Of a DNA stretch of 18,969 bases, positions 1 through 6,827 are shown one piece after another. The DNA is from Alloprevotella tannerae (GTDB lineage: Bacteria; Bacteroidota; Bacteroidia; Bacteroidales; Bacteroidaceae): NCBI GenBank assembly GCA_015259305.1, contig JABZGO010000010.1, positions 1-18,969 on the forward strand, in the 5' to 3' direction. A program made the translations under genes and the position numbers. Within the stretch, counting starts at the first letter, position 1. Every line of letters begins with the position of its first letter. The notes below the pieces were generated by a model. The model was not told the origin of the DNA and did no database searches. It saw only the letters and a program-made list of their open reading frames with translations.

Positions 1-541
1 CTTCATGATCGGTCACAAAGCCTTTAGTGCCCAAGCTTCCGTCCTCCGTTGCCGTATAAGTCTGTCCTAGTTTTCTGAACAAATCTAATTGCAAAAGATC
101 CTCTTCTCTCTTACCCCCCAATAAGAACACAGGCTCACAACCTGACTCTTTGAGTTTTTTTCCTAAAAACAAAAGCGGAGCAACCCCAACGCCACCACCA
201 ATTAATAAGTAGCGGCTTTTTTTTGAGGGGAGTGAGAAACAATTACCTAAGGGGAATAAGCAATCTAATCGTTCTCCTACTTTCAAGCAAGCTAAGCGCC
301 GAGTCCCTTCACCCACGCTATGCACCAACAGCCAGATTTCTTTCTTCTGCTCGTCTACATAATTAATAGAAATAGGACGTCGCAAAAAAGTAGCAGGTGA
401 GTTAGTTATTCTGATATTCACAAACTGTCCCGGCATTATACCCGAAAAGTCGGCTTGTTCATCAGTTACTTTTAAGAGCACATAATCGTCTTTAAGCTTT
501 TCTACGGCGGTTATTCGTAATTCGCTTACATATTTTTTCAT
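1..541 (-). CDS. pyrK: Dihydroorotate dehydrogenase electron-transfer subunit PyrK (partial, 3' part outside window)
   Basis: The first 180 residues can be read on the minus strand from ATG 541-539; the rest lies beyond base 1. PyrK carries FAD and a 2Fe-2S cluster and passes electrons from the catalytic subunit PyrD to NAD+ in de novo pyrimidine synthesis. Seen here: a ferredoxin-reductase-like beta barrel with the FAD-binding motif TFLRRPISINY at about residues 52-62, then the NAD-domain loop LLIGGGVGVAPLLFLG at about 112-127, followed by the PyrK-like stretch FLLGGKREEDLLQL. The C-terminal cysteine cluster that would distinguish PyrK from other flavin reductases is not in view, but the N-terminal match is close to what I recall of Bacteroidales PyrK. 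pyrD would be expected next, just left of the window. It is divergent from cutC across 70 bp. Confidence 0.9.
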   Translation of the reverse strand, partial: MKKYVSELRITAVEKLKDDYVLLKVTDEQADFSGIMPGQFVNIRITNSPATFLRRPISINYVDEQKKEIWLLVHSVGEGTRRLACLKVGERLDCLFPLGNCFSLPSKKSRYLLIGGGVGVAPLLFLGKKLKESGCEPVFLLGGKREEDLLQLDLFRKLGQTYTATEDGSLGTKGFVTDHE

Positions 542-563
542 AAGATAGGGCTTTAAACGCGGA

Positions 564-571
564 CAAATTTA
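564..571 (-). promoter_or_regulatory. -7 box for pyrK (TAAATTTG)
   Basis: The minus strand reads TAAATTTG, an exact match to the Bacteroidetes TAnnTTTG -7 element, 22 bp upstream of the pyrK ATG. No clear TTTG box is found about 20 bp further upstream. Confidence 0.55.
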
Positions 572-583
572 GCAAAAACTTGG

Positions 584-591
584 TATATTCG
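584..591 (+). promoter_or_regulatory. -7 box for cutC (TATATTCG)
   Basis: TATATTCG matches TAnnTTTG at all but one position and ends 20 bp before the cutC ATG. It faces away from the pyrK -7 box 12 bp away, so the two promoters share one short divergent control region. Confidence 0.5.
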
Positions 592-611
592 CAGTTGAAA
601 AACGAAAGACA

Positions 612-1343
612 ATGGAATTAGAAATCTGTACGAACAGTTATAATAGTGCATTAGCAGCTCAAGAAGGAGGAGCAGATCGCATTGAATTATGTGTTGGCTT
701 GGCTGAAGGTGGACTCACGCCTTCTATGGGGCTCGTTAAGCAGGTCGCCCAATTAAACGGACTCAAAAAACATGTCTTGATTCGTTCGAGAGCTGGCGAC
801 TTCTGTTATACGCCTGATGAAGTCGCAGTTATGGAGGCTGATATTCGCCTCTTATCGAAAGCTGAAGTTGATGGGGTTGTTATCGGCGCTTTGAATCCTG
901 ACGGAACAATCGACTTGCCTACCATGCGACGTCTTATTGCAGCAGCTGAAGGGCTTAGTATCACCTTCCATCGAGCTTTTGATATGTGTGCTGACCCAGA
1001 AAAAGCTTTAGAAGATGTCATAGCCTTGGGTTGTCACCGCATCTTAACATCCGGCTTATCCCCAACGGCTGAGCAAGGCATTCCGATGTTGCGAAAATTG
1101 GTTGAACTTTCCCAACGGCGCATTGAAATTATGCCTGGCTGTGGCGTTACACCACAAAATGCAGCACGTATCTTACGGGAAACAGGAGCAACCAACATTC
1201 ACGCTTCAGCCAAACATACGAGAGACAGCGTGATGACTTATCGCAGGGACTCTATAGACATGGGGGAAAAAGGAAAAGATGAGTTTGCCATTCAAGAAAC
1301 TTCACCTCGATTAGTTGCAGAAATCAGGAAAGCTATTGGATAA
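612..1343 (+). CDS. cutC: CutC family TIM-barrel protein (copper homeostasis protein CutC)
   Basis: A 243-residue protein of full family length (PF03932). Recognisable CutC segments are ELEICTNS at the start, ADRIELC (21-27), the SRAGDF loop (59-64, usually PRGGDF), TFHRAFD (118-124), RILTSG (143-148), the glycine loop PGCGVT (175-180) and NIHASA (195-200). CutC is a cytosolic TIM barrel linked to copper tolerance in Escherichia coli; the molecular activity is still poorly defined, so the copper role is family knowledge, not shown here. The ATG at 612 gives a 20-nt leader from the putative promoter and no Shine-Dalgarno site. No copper gene is adjacent; it stands alone between pyrK and the glycosyltransferase unit. 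Confidence 0.93.
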   Translation: MELEICTNSYNSALAAQEGGADRIELCVGLAEGGLTPSMGLVKQVAQLNGLKKHVLIRSRAGDFCYTPDEVAVMEADIRLLSKAEVDGVVIGALNPDGTIDLPTMRRLIAAAEGLSITFHRAFDMCADPEKALEDVIALGCHRILTSGLSPTAEQGIPMLRKLVELSQRRIEIMPGCGVTPQNAARILRETGATNIHASAKHTRDSVMTYRRDSIDMGEKGKDEFAIQETSPRLVAEIRKAIG

Positions 1344-1411
1344 AAAACGTAATGACCTCCACTTGCAACCCCTTTATTCTGACTACGTTCTAAGAAACCC
1401 GCCTATTTTCC

Positions 1412-1443
1412 TTTGTATAAATAGGCACATTCTACTATCTTTG
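1412..1443 (+). promoter_or_regulatory. Promoter of the glycosyltransferase operon
   Basis: TTTG (1412-1415) and TATCTTTG (1436-1443) are exact matches to the Bacteroidetes -33/-7 consensus with 20 bp between them. Initiation would be near 1450, leaving an untranslated leader of about 130 nt before the ATG at 1580. Confidence 0.75.
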
Positions 1444-1579
1444 CATAAAATAGGCGGCGCCTCTACCACAAAATATCTGTGGCAACAATAACACCTGCAT
1501 CTCGCACACAAGGCGACGGCGAAAGTCGAGTTTACCCCAAGCATCTCCTTGCATCATTTTTTATGATCTTTACACGCGT

Positions 1580-2515
1580 ATGAAATGTATCGAAGTTCTC
1601 ATCCCAACGTACAATGAGGAGCAATCCATTCCTCTGCTATATGAGGCATTGTCTCATACAGCGCAACAAATAAGCCGGTACGATTGGCGCTTCATCTTTA
1701 TCAACGACGGGAGCAAAGACCATTCGCAGGACATATTGGAAGCTTTGAGCGAACAGGATGAAAGAATCGCCGTCATTAACCTTTCGCGCAATTTCGGAAA
1801 AGAGAATGCAATGCTTGCTGGAATTGATTATGCTCAAGGCGATGCGGTAATTATCATGGATTGCGACCTGCAACATCCCGTTTCAATCATTCCGGAAATG
1901 CTCAAAGCTTACGAAGAGGGTTATCAGGATGTTTATGCTCGTCGTGCGCATCGAAATGCAGAGCCTCGACTAAAGCAATGGTGCACAAAGCGCTATTACC
2001 GTTTATTGCAGAAGTCTACGCGCTTCGACGTACTCCCGGATGTTGGCGATTTCCGACTGTTAGATCATCGATGCATAGCGGCTTTGAAGCAATTGAGAGA
2101 AACGGATCGCTATACAAAAGGCCTTTTCTGCTGGATCGGTTTTAAGAAGAAAGAAATCACGTATACTACGGAAGAACGCCGCTTTGGAAAATCTACCTTC
2201 ACCTACTTTGGTTTATTGAAGTTAGCCTTAAACGGCTTAACCTCTTTCACAACTGCCCCACTCCGCTTCTCTACCATCACCGGCTGCATCGTATCTTTTT
2301 TCGCTTTCGTTTACCTCATCTATATCGTCATCAAGACTTTGATCATAGGCGAACCCGTGCAGGGGTTTCCTACGCTTGTAGTCTTAATACTATTGTTGGG
2401 CGGACTGCAACTACTTAGCATTGGTATCATCGGAGAATACATTGCCCGAGTTTTTAATGAATCTAAGCGGCGTCCTAATTATATCGTGGCATCCATTAAA
2501 GCAAAGCAGCCATGA
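1580..2515 (+). CDS. Membrane-bound family 2 glycosyltransferase, polyprenyl-phosphate sugar transferase type (GtrB/DPM1-like)
   Basis: A 311-residue GT2 enzyme. The N-terminal GT-A domain has the nucleotide-binding strands LIPTYNEE (7-14) and INDGSKD (41-47), the LSRNFGKENAMLAG segment (68-81) and the metal-binding DCDLQHP motif (94-100). The acceptor-side motifs TDRYTKGLFCWIG (175-187) and RRFGKSTFTYFGL (200-212) follow. Two membrane segments lie at about 233-254 and 263-290, the usual GtrB layout. Family members move a sugar from UDP- or GDP-sugar to undecaprenyl phosphate on the cytoplasmic face, and the lipid-linked sugar is then used outside by a polytopic transferase. The next gene, overlapping by ATGA at 2512-2515, fits that second role. 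No GtrA-type flippase is adjacent. The sugar cannot be told from sequence. Confidence 0.9.
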   Translation: MKCIEVLIPTYNEEQSIPLLYEALSHTAQQISRYDWRFIFINDGSKDHSQDILEALSEQDERIAVINLSRNFGKENAMLAGIDYAQGDAVIIMDCDLQHPVSIIPEMLKAYEEGYQDVYARRAHRNAEPRLKQWCTKRYYRLLQKSTRFDVLPDVGDFRLLDHRCIAALKQLRETDRYTKGLFCWIGFKKKEITYTTEERRFGKSTFTYFGLLKLALNGLTSFTTAPLRFSTITGCIVSFFAFVYLIYIVIKTLIIGEPVQGFPTLVVLILLLGGLQLLSIGIIGEYIARVFNESKRRPNYIVASIKAKQP

Positions 2516-3798
2516 AAAAAGGCTCATATTCTCTGGTTCTCCTACTCATGTTGGCGGCGTTGGTCTCTTACTTTTCCTACGTCTCCCCTTGGGTTGGCGA
2601 CGACATAGAATATGCTTATTTCTCTGCGATCAAAGATACAAACGGCACAAACCTACCTATCCACACGCTACAAGACATCTTTGTTTCTCAATATAACCAT
2701 TATCAAAGCACAAATGGGCGAACAGTGGCCCATTGTTTCGTACAATTTTTCTGCGGCATTGGTGGTCAAATCGCTTTTTCTATTTGTAACGGCTTGATGT
2801 ATATACTACTCGTCGTACTCATCTGCCGCCTGATACATTGGGATTGGAAAAAACCTCGCTCGGTCTTTGTGGCACTCTTATTAGTGCTCTTTACGTTCAA
2901 TACAGGCTTTACGCCGAGTTGCCAAATTGGCTATATCTGGATGTTTTGCACGGCTTTAGGGGCACTCTATATCTTCCAACGACAACCCCAGCTCTCATTT
3001 TTCTCAGCCATACTCGTTTTTCTATTCAGCATTTTGGCCGGATGGGGACAAGAAAGCTTAAACTTCGGTTTATGCATGTCGTTTTTCGTCTTTTTCTTGC
3101 TCCATTTCAAGCAAAACAAGGCCGCTCGCTGGCTTGTCCTTATCGGCTTCGGTTTAGGCACACTGATGATCTGCCTCTCACCCGGCGCTTGGACGCGCGC
3201 CGCACAATCGCACCAGTTGCTAAATGTCTCTCTGCTCAATTTAGCTCACTATTCGCGCGCCCTTTATTTATACCTATTCTATGCTCTTTACCTGCTCTTA
3301 TTCAGGCGGGCCAGAATTGGGCAATTTTTCCACACAAATGCCTTCTATCTCATTGCCATTTTCACCCTGCTATGCTTCAATCTTATCATAGGAATAAGCG
3401 GACCGCGACAGCTTTTGGGCATAGAACTACTCTCCATCTTAGGTTTATTGCAGTCTCAGCAAAGTTTTGAAACAAAAAAGGCCTATAATACGGCCTTCAT
3501 TATGCTACTTACCTTCTTCACGACCCTCATCATATTGAAGCGAATGAGTTTTACGCTACAGACGCGCACAGCTTTTGATCAGACAATGACAGCTTGCAGA
3601 AAAGCACCGAGTGGTTCTACCGTAATCCATTACTTCGGTAGTGATGCAAAGGCTTGGCCTGGTGACCATTTTCTAAGGACGATGGAGAAGAAAATCAAAA
3701 TTGAGACCGGGCATACCATTCATATCATCCCCGCAAGGCGCCCCGATTACACACCGCAAGGCGCTATTCAAGCAGGCAATCTTAAGCAACGCCCATAA
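2512..3798 (+). CDS. Polytopic membrane protein, DUF6056 / GT-C-like (putative lipid-linked sugar transferase)
   Basis: A 428-residue protein with roughly ten hydrophobic segments spread over residues 7-350 and a hydrophilic C-terminal tail of about 70 residues. An acidic pair, WVGDDIEYAY (D30, D31), directly follows the first membrane segment; this is where GT-C transferases that use polyprenyl-phosphate sugars carry catalytic acids in the first periplasmic loop. It resembles the DUF6056 family of Bacteroidetes. It is translationally coupled to the GtrB-like gene through the ATGA overlap, and together they look like the transfer half of a gtr-type envelope-glycosylation system. Function is inferred from topology and context; the substrate, whether O-antigen, capsule or protein, is unknown. 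Its ATG at 2512 is the only sensible start. Confidence 0.7.
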   Translation: MKKGSYSLVLLLMLAALVSYFSYVSPWVGDDIEYAYFSAIKDTNGTNLPIHTLQDIFVSQYNHYQSTNGRTVAHCFVQFFCGIGGQIAFSICNGLMYILLVVLICRLIHWDWKKPRSVFVALLLVLFTFNTGFTPSCQIGYIWMFCTALGALYIFQRQPQLSFFSAILVFLFSILAGWGQESLNFGLCMSFFVFFLLHFKQNKAARWLVLIGFGLGTLMICLSPGAWTRAAQSHQLLNVSLLNLAHYSRALYLYLFYALYLLLFRRARIGQFFHTNAFYLIAIFTLLCFNLIIGISGPRQLLGIELLSILGLLQSQQSFETKKAYNTAFIMLLTFFTTLIILKRMSFTLQTRTAFDQTMTACRKAPSGSTVIHYFGSDAKAWPGDHFLRTMEKKIKIETGHTIHIIPARRPDYTPQGAIQAGNLKQRP

Positions 3799-3901
3799 GT
3801 TCGCATGGCGAAACGCAAAGCGCAAAATTTCCAACACTCACCCACGCAATTCGTCAATCCCTTTCTCCCCATTTCATACAAACAGAGCAGGAATGGACAG
3901 T

Positions 3902-3989
3902 GTACGCTCGTGAGCGCACGTTTGTACTTTCACGAGCGTACGTTCGTATCATCACGATAAGAAGGTCTTACCCTCACGATGGGACAAGG
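3902..3989. repeat. Tandem hairpin array A, four units of 22 bp
   Basis: Four consecutive 22-bp units start at 3902, 3924, 3946 and 3968. Positions 7-12 of every unit read TCGTGA or TCACGA. Units 1 and 2 are 18-nt imperfect palindromes (arms GTACGCTC/GAGCGCAC and GTACTTTC/GAGCGTAC) followed by 4-nt spacers GTTT and GTTC; units 3 and 4 are weaker. The left arm of unit 1 and the right arm of unit 2 also form a 12-bp perfect inverted repeat (GTACGCTCGTGA with TCACGAGCGTAC, 16-nt gap). Function unknown. Confidence 0.75.
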
Positions 3990-4183
3990 CGTAAGCTGAA
4001 ACTTGTTGCAGAACCTCAAAGCAAATAGTGTTTATAAACGGGTGCTGAGAAAGCACATATTTAAGGAAAAAATCACAATGCAAACTTGTCTGCACGCTGA
4101 GGCTTATTTGCCGGAAAATAGCCCCATCAAAAAGTGCAAAATTGACGAACGAACAGCCTGAAAGCTATTCTTTATATCAATAA

Positions 4184-4232
4184 AAACAGTCTTCATAAAT
4201 TACTTTTACAAAATCGCGATATCAGACTGTTT
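4184..4232. repeat. 9-bp inverted repeat with 31-nt spacer
   Basis: AAACAGTCT (4184-4192) and AGACTGTTT (4224-4232) are perfect complements. The spacer contains the palindrome ATCGCGAT. It could be a weak terminator for the converging genes or a binding site; there is no adjacent T-run typical of an intrinsic terminator. Confidence 0.35.
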
Positions 4233-4368
4233 ACGTGTGTATTAACAATAAGCATTTTAAGGAATAAACACTCACACTTGTTGGCGATATTGGCTACTTC
4301 CCCTACAGTTTCTCAGATAAGAATGTAGAAAAGATTGAACATCCTAACCGACCCTTGCGATTCCACTT

Positions 4369-5313
4369 TCAAGAAATAGGTGTAATCGACGGAAATATTT
4401 GTCCGTCTTTATTCGAAAGTGAGAAAAAGCCGGAAGTGGGTTTCACCTTGTAAATAAATAATGCGCACCGCCCCATCGTATTACGCAGATTGATTTCCAC
4501 ACAAGGGTGTATCTTTTGTCGGGCTACCATCATATCCACGCCAACAGGGCCAATATATTTTCCAATCAGCAATTTTTCCAACGCTTTTTCCAACTGTTTG
4601 CGTACCAAAGTAAGATGTTCCGGAGCCACATTCAGATGGGTTTGAAGCCTCGCCTGATCATCGAGTAAGTTACCCTGATAATGGCCGGCCGCATCCGTCC
4701 TAAAAACGGATAAACCTTCATAAACGACCACATCAGCCCGACAATAAAACTCCATAGCAAAGTCCTGCTCATGTGCATAAAAAGGCTCGACGGCAATACC
4801 CCCTTGCTCGCGAATGATTTTTCGCACACGCTCCAATCCGGACAAGAAAACACCACGCCCGCTACAACTCCAAGGGGCTTTATATAAAACGGCCTCATAG
4901 CTTTTCACGTAGTTTTGCACTTCATCTATGGTTCTACAAAAGGCAGATTCTCCAAAAGTTATATCTGCTAAAGTCGTACGCAACTCGCGCAGCAAGGCAA
5001 CCGCCGTCTGCCTTGAACTCAACGTGCGTATGTTAGCGATAGCTTCCTGCGTTCTCAACAAACTTTCAGGAGCACCAATTTGCCTAAGACGATGACAAAC
5101 CAGCGGATCCCAACCCCACACCTCAATTTCGTGAATTGTGGACCAGTCTATTTTTATACCTTGTTTGTAGTAAACAGCCGGACTATCATTCCACAATTTA
5201 GGTAAGTCATATAATTGCTCAGACAGGTCGCGTGCGATCTTACATGGGTAGTAAAAAGGCGAATTTGAGGCCAAAGCCTCGTCATGATAAAAATTTAGCA
5301 GAAAGAGTTTCAT
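4369..5313 (-). CDS. ATP-grasp-like protein of unknown substrate (Bacteroidetes family)
   Basis: A 314-residue protein starting MKLFLLNFYHDEALAS, an opening I associate with an uncharacterised Bacteroidetes family (LFN..HD.ALA). ATP-grasp-like features are visible: the lysine and flexible glycine loop YKAPWSCSGRGV (144-155), the IAVEPFYAHEQDFAMEFY strand region (173-190), YIGPVGVDMMV (253-263) and the metal-binding ExN motif VEINLRNTMG (272-281, E273 and N275). ATP-grasp enzymes ligate a carboxylate to an amine or thiol through an acyl phosphate. The N-terminal WGWDPLVCHRL region (66-76) is family-specific. No pathway neighbour helps: it is a single minus-strand gene divergent from the Xaa-Pro aminopeptidase. 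The substrate cannot be assigned. Confidence 0.7.
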   Translation of the reverse strand: MKLFLLNFYHDEALASNSPFYYPCKIARDLSEQLYDLPKLWNDSPAVYYKQGIKIDWSTIHEIEVWGWDPLVCHRLRQIGAPESLLRTQEAIANIRTLSSRQTAVALLRELRTTLADITFGESAFCRTIDEVQNYVKSYEAVLYKAPWSCSGRGVFLSGLERVRKIIREQGGIAVEPFYAHEQDFAMEFYCRADVVVYEGLSVFRTDAAGHYQGNLLDDQARLQTHLNVAPEHLTLVRKQLEKALEKLLIGKYIGPVGVDMMVARQKIHPCVEINLRNTMGRCALFIYKVKPTSGFFSLSNKDGQIFPSITPIS

Positions 5314-5353
5314 ATTTTCTAACGCGAAATTACGCCTTACATAGAAAACTTCG

Positions 5354-5361
5354 TATATTTG
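5354..5361 (+). promoter_or_regulatory. -7 box for the Xaa-Pro aminopeptidase gene (TATATTTG)
   Basis: An exact TAnnTTTG match 22 bp before the ATG at 5384. The -33 region is only TTAC (5330-5333). Confidence 0.6.
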
Positions 5362-5383
5362 CGAAACGAAAAATACGATTATT

Positions 5384-6790
5384 ATGCTTTTTTCAAAAGA
5401 AACCTACGTAGAACGTCGGCGCAGACTGCGCAAAATGGTGAGCAATGGGCTCATTCTTATCTTCGGCAACAACGATGCTCCGATGAACTGTCCGGCAAAC
5501 ACTTACAAGTTTCGCCAAGATAGCTCTTTCCTCTATTTCTTTGCGCAACACCGCGACAGATTAGTTGGCGTAATCGACGCTGATAGCGGTCAAGAATGGC
5601 TCATCGGCGATGAAATAGATATAGATGACATCGTTTGGTTCGGCTCAGTCAAGAGTGTGGGCGAATTAGCCGCAGAAGCCGGCGTAGAACATCACGCTCC
5701 GATGGCCCATCTCGCAGAATTGGTCAACGAAGCGCTGAAAAAGGGAAGAAAAATCCACTTCCTGCCGCCTTATCGCTTTGATACGCAAATCCAAATTATG
5801 GACTTGCTGAACATTCATCCGTCTAAGCAAAAAGAGGCAGCAAGTTTACCTTTAATTCAAGCGATTGTCAAGCTCCGCAGCGTAAAGAGTCTTGAAGAAA
5901 TTGAAGAGTTGGAGCGCGCAGCGACAATCGGACATAAAATGCATACAACGGCTATGCGCTTGTGTCGCCCCGGTGTGACCGAACAATACATCGGCGGACA
6001 AATTGACGGCATTGCCGCTTCTTATGGTTGCATCGTCTCTTTCCAAAGTATAGTAACAATGCACGGAGAGATTATGCACGGCAATCCTTCTCCCCGCGCT
6101 TTGGAAGCCGGAAGGTTGATGCTGTGTGATGCAGGTGCGGAAACCAATGAAAATTATTGTTCTGACAATACGCGTACCACACCTATCAGCGGAAAATATA
6201 CGCAACGACAAAAGGAAATCTATCAGATTGTGGTCGATTGTCACGACTTAGCATTAGATGTGGCAAAGCCTGGTGTACGCTGGTGGGATGTTCATTTTGA
6301 CGTTTGCCGCTTAATGACTAATCGTCTTAAGGAACTCGGCCTGATGAAAGGCGACACGGAAGAAGCGCTGCGCGCCGGTGCTCACGCGCTTTTCTTGCCG
6401 CACGGCTTAGGCCATATGATGGGCTTGGATGTACACGATATGGAAGGATTAGGCCAAATACACGTGGGCTTTGATGAGGAAACGCGGCCGAGTACGCAAT
6501 TCGGAACGGGCTCACTCCGTATGGGGCGGAAGCTTGAAGAAGGCTTTGTCGTAACAGACGAGCCCGGTATTTATTTCATTCCGGACTTGATTGACTATTG
6601 GAAGGCTGAAGGCATCAATAAAGACTTCATCAACTTCGACAAAGTTGAAACTTACAAAGACTTTGGTGGAATCCGTATAGAGGATGATGTGCTCATCACG
6701 AAAGATGGCTGCCGCTTCTTAGGCAAAGAACGCATCCCCTATCATATTAAAGAGGTAGAAGACTTCCTCGAAAGCAGAGATAATCAATAA
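5384..6790 (+). CDS. pepP: Xaa-Pro aminopeptidase (M24B, PepP type)
   Basis: A 468-residue metallopeptidase that removes an N-terminal residue preceding proline, acting in the cytosol as no signal peptide is visible. Residues 1-165 form the AMP_N creatinase-like domain; the pita-bread catalytic domain follows. All five metal ligands expected for M24 are present in order: D249 in LMLCDAGAE, D261 in CSDNTRT, H344 in LPHGLGHMMGLDVHD, E393 in TDEPGIY and E433 in GIRIEDDV. Length matches Bacteroidetes homologues. A 37-bp gap separates it from the exported C1-type peptidase downstream on the same strand; the two may be co-transcribed and both degrade peptides. A TATATTTG box sits upstream. Confidence 0.95.
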   Translation: MLFSKETYVERRRRLRKMVSNGLILIFGNNDAPMNCPANTYKFRQDSSFLYFFAQHRDRLVGVIDADSGQEWLIGDEIDIDDIVWFGSVKSVGELAAEAGVEHHAPMAHLAELVNEALKKGRKIHFLPPYRFDTQIQIMDLLNIHPSKQKEAASLPLIQAIVKLRSVKSLEEIEELERAATIGHKMHTTAMRLCRPGVTEQYIGGQIDGIAASYGCIVSFQSIVTMHGEIMHGNPSPRALEAGRLMLCDAGAETNENYCSDNTRTTPISGKYTQRQKEIYQIVVDCHDLALDVAKPGVRWWDVHFDVCRLMTNRLKELGLMKGDTEEALRAGAHALFLPHGLGHMMGLDVHDMEGLGQIHVGFDEETRPSTQFGTGSLRMGRKLEEGFVVTDEPGIYFIPDLIDYWKAEGINKDFINFDKVETYKDFGGIRIEDDVLITKDGCRFLGKERIPYHIKEVEDFLESRDNQ

Positions 6791-6827
6791 ATAAAACACT
6801 TTTAATCACTAACAATAATACACAATT

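Larger units (their letters stand above)
3799..4368. other. Gene-free convergent intergenic region (570 bp)
   Basis: Lies between two converging genes. I find no credible gene. It holds tandem hairpin array A (3902-3989), a 9-bp inverted repeat (4184-4192 with 4224-4232) and no recognisable intrinsic terminator for either neighbour. A short open stretch at 4268-4453 on the plus strand has no start codon and runs antisense into the end of the minus-strand gene. Confidence 0.7.

Noticed and set aside
1346..1389. AACGTA/TACGTT inverted repeat after cutC as a terminator
   Set aside because: Only 6 bp with a loop of about 30 nt and no U-run; too weak to call.
2838..3470. Long alternative-frame open reading frame (210 aa) inside the DUF6056-like gene
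   Set aside because: It is a frame shadow of a longer gene that is coupled to its upstream partner and has coherent membrane segments.
4268..4453. Plus-strand open stretch (VGDIGYFPYSF...EIGVIDGNICPSLFES) that reads like the end of a protein
   Set aside because: No start codon, only 62 codons, and nearly half is antisense to the conserved minus-strand gene. An eroded gene fragment cannot be excluded but is not supported.
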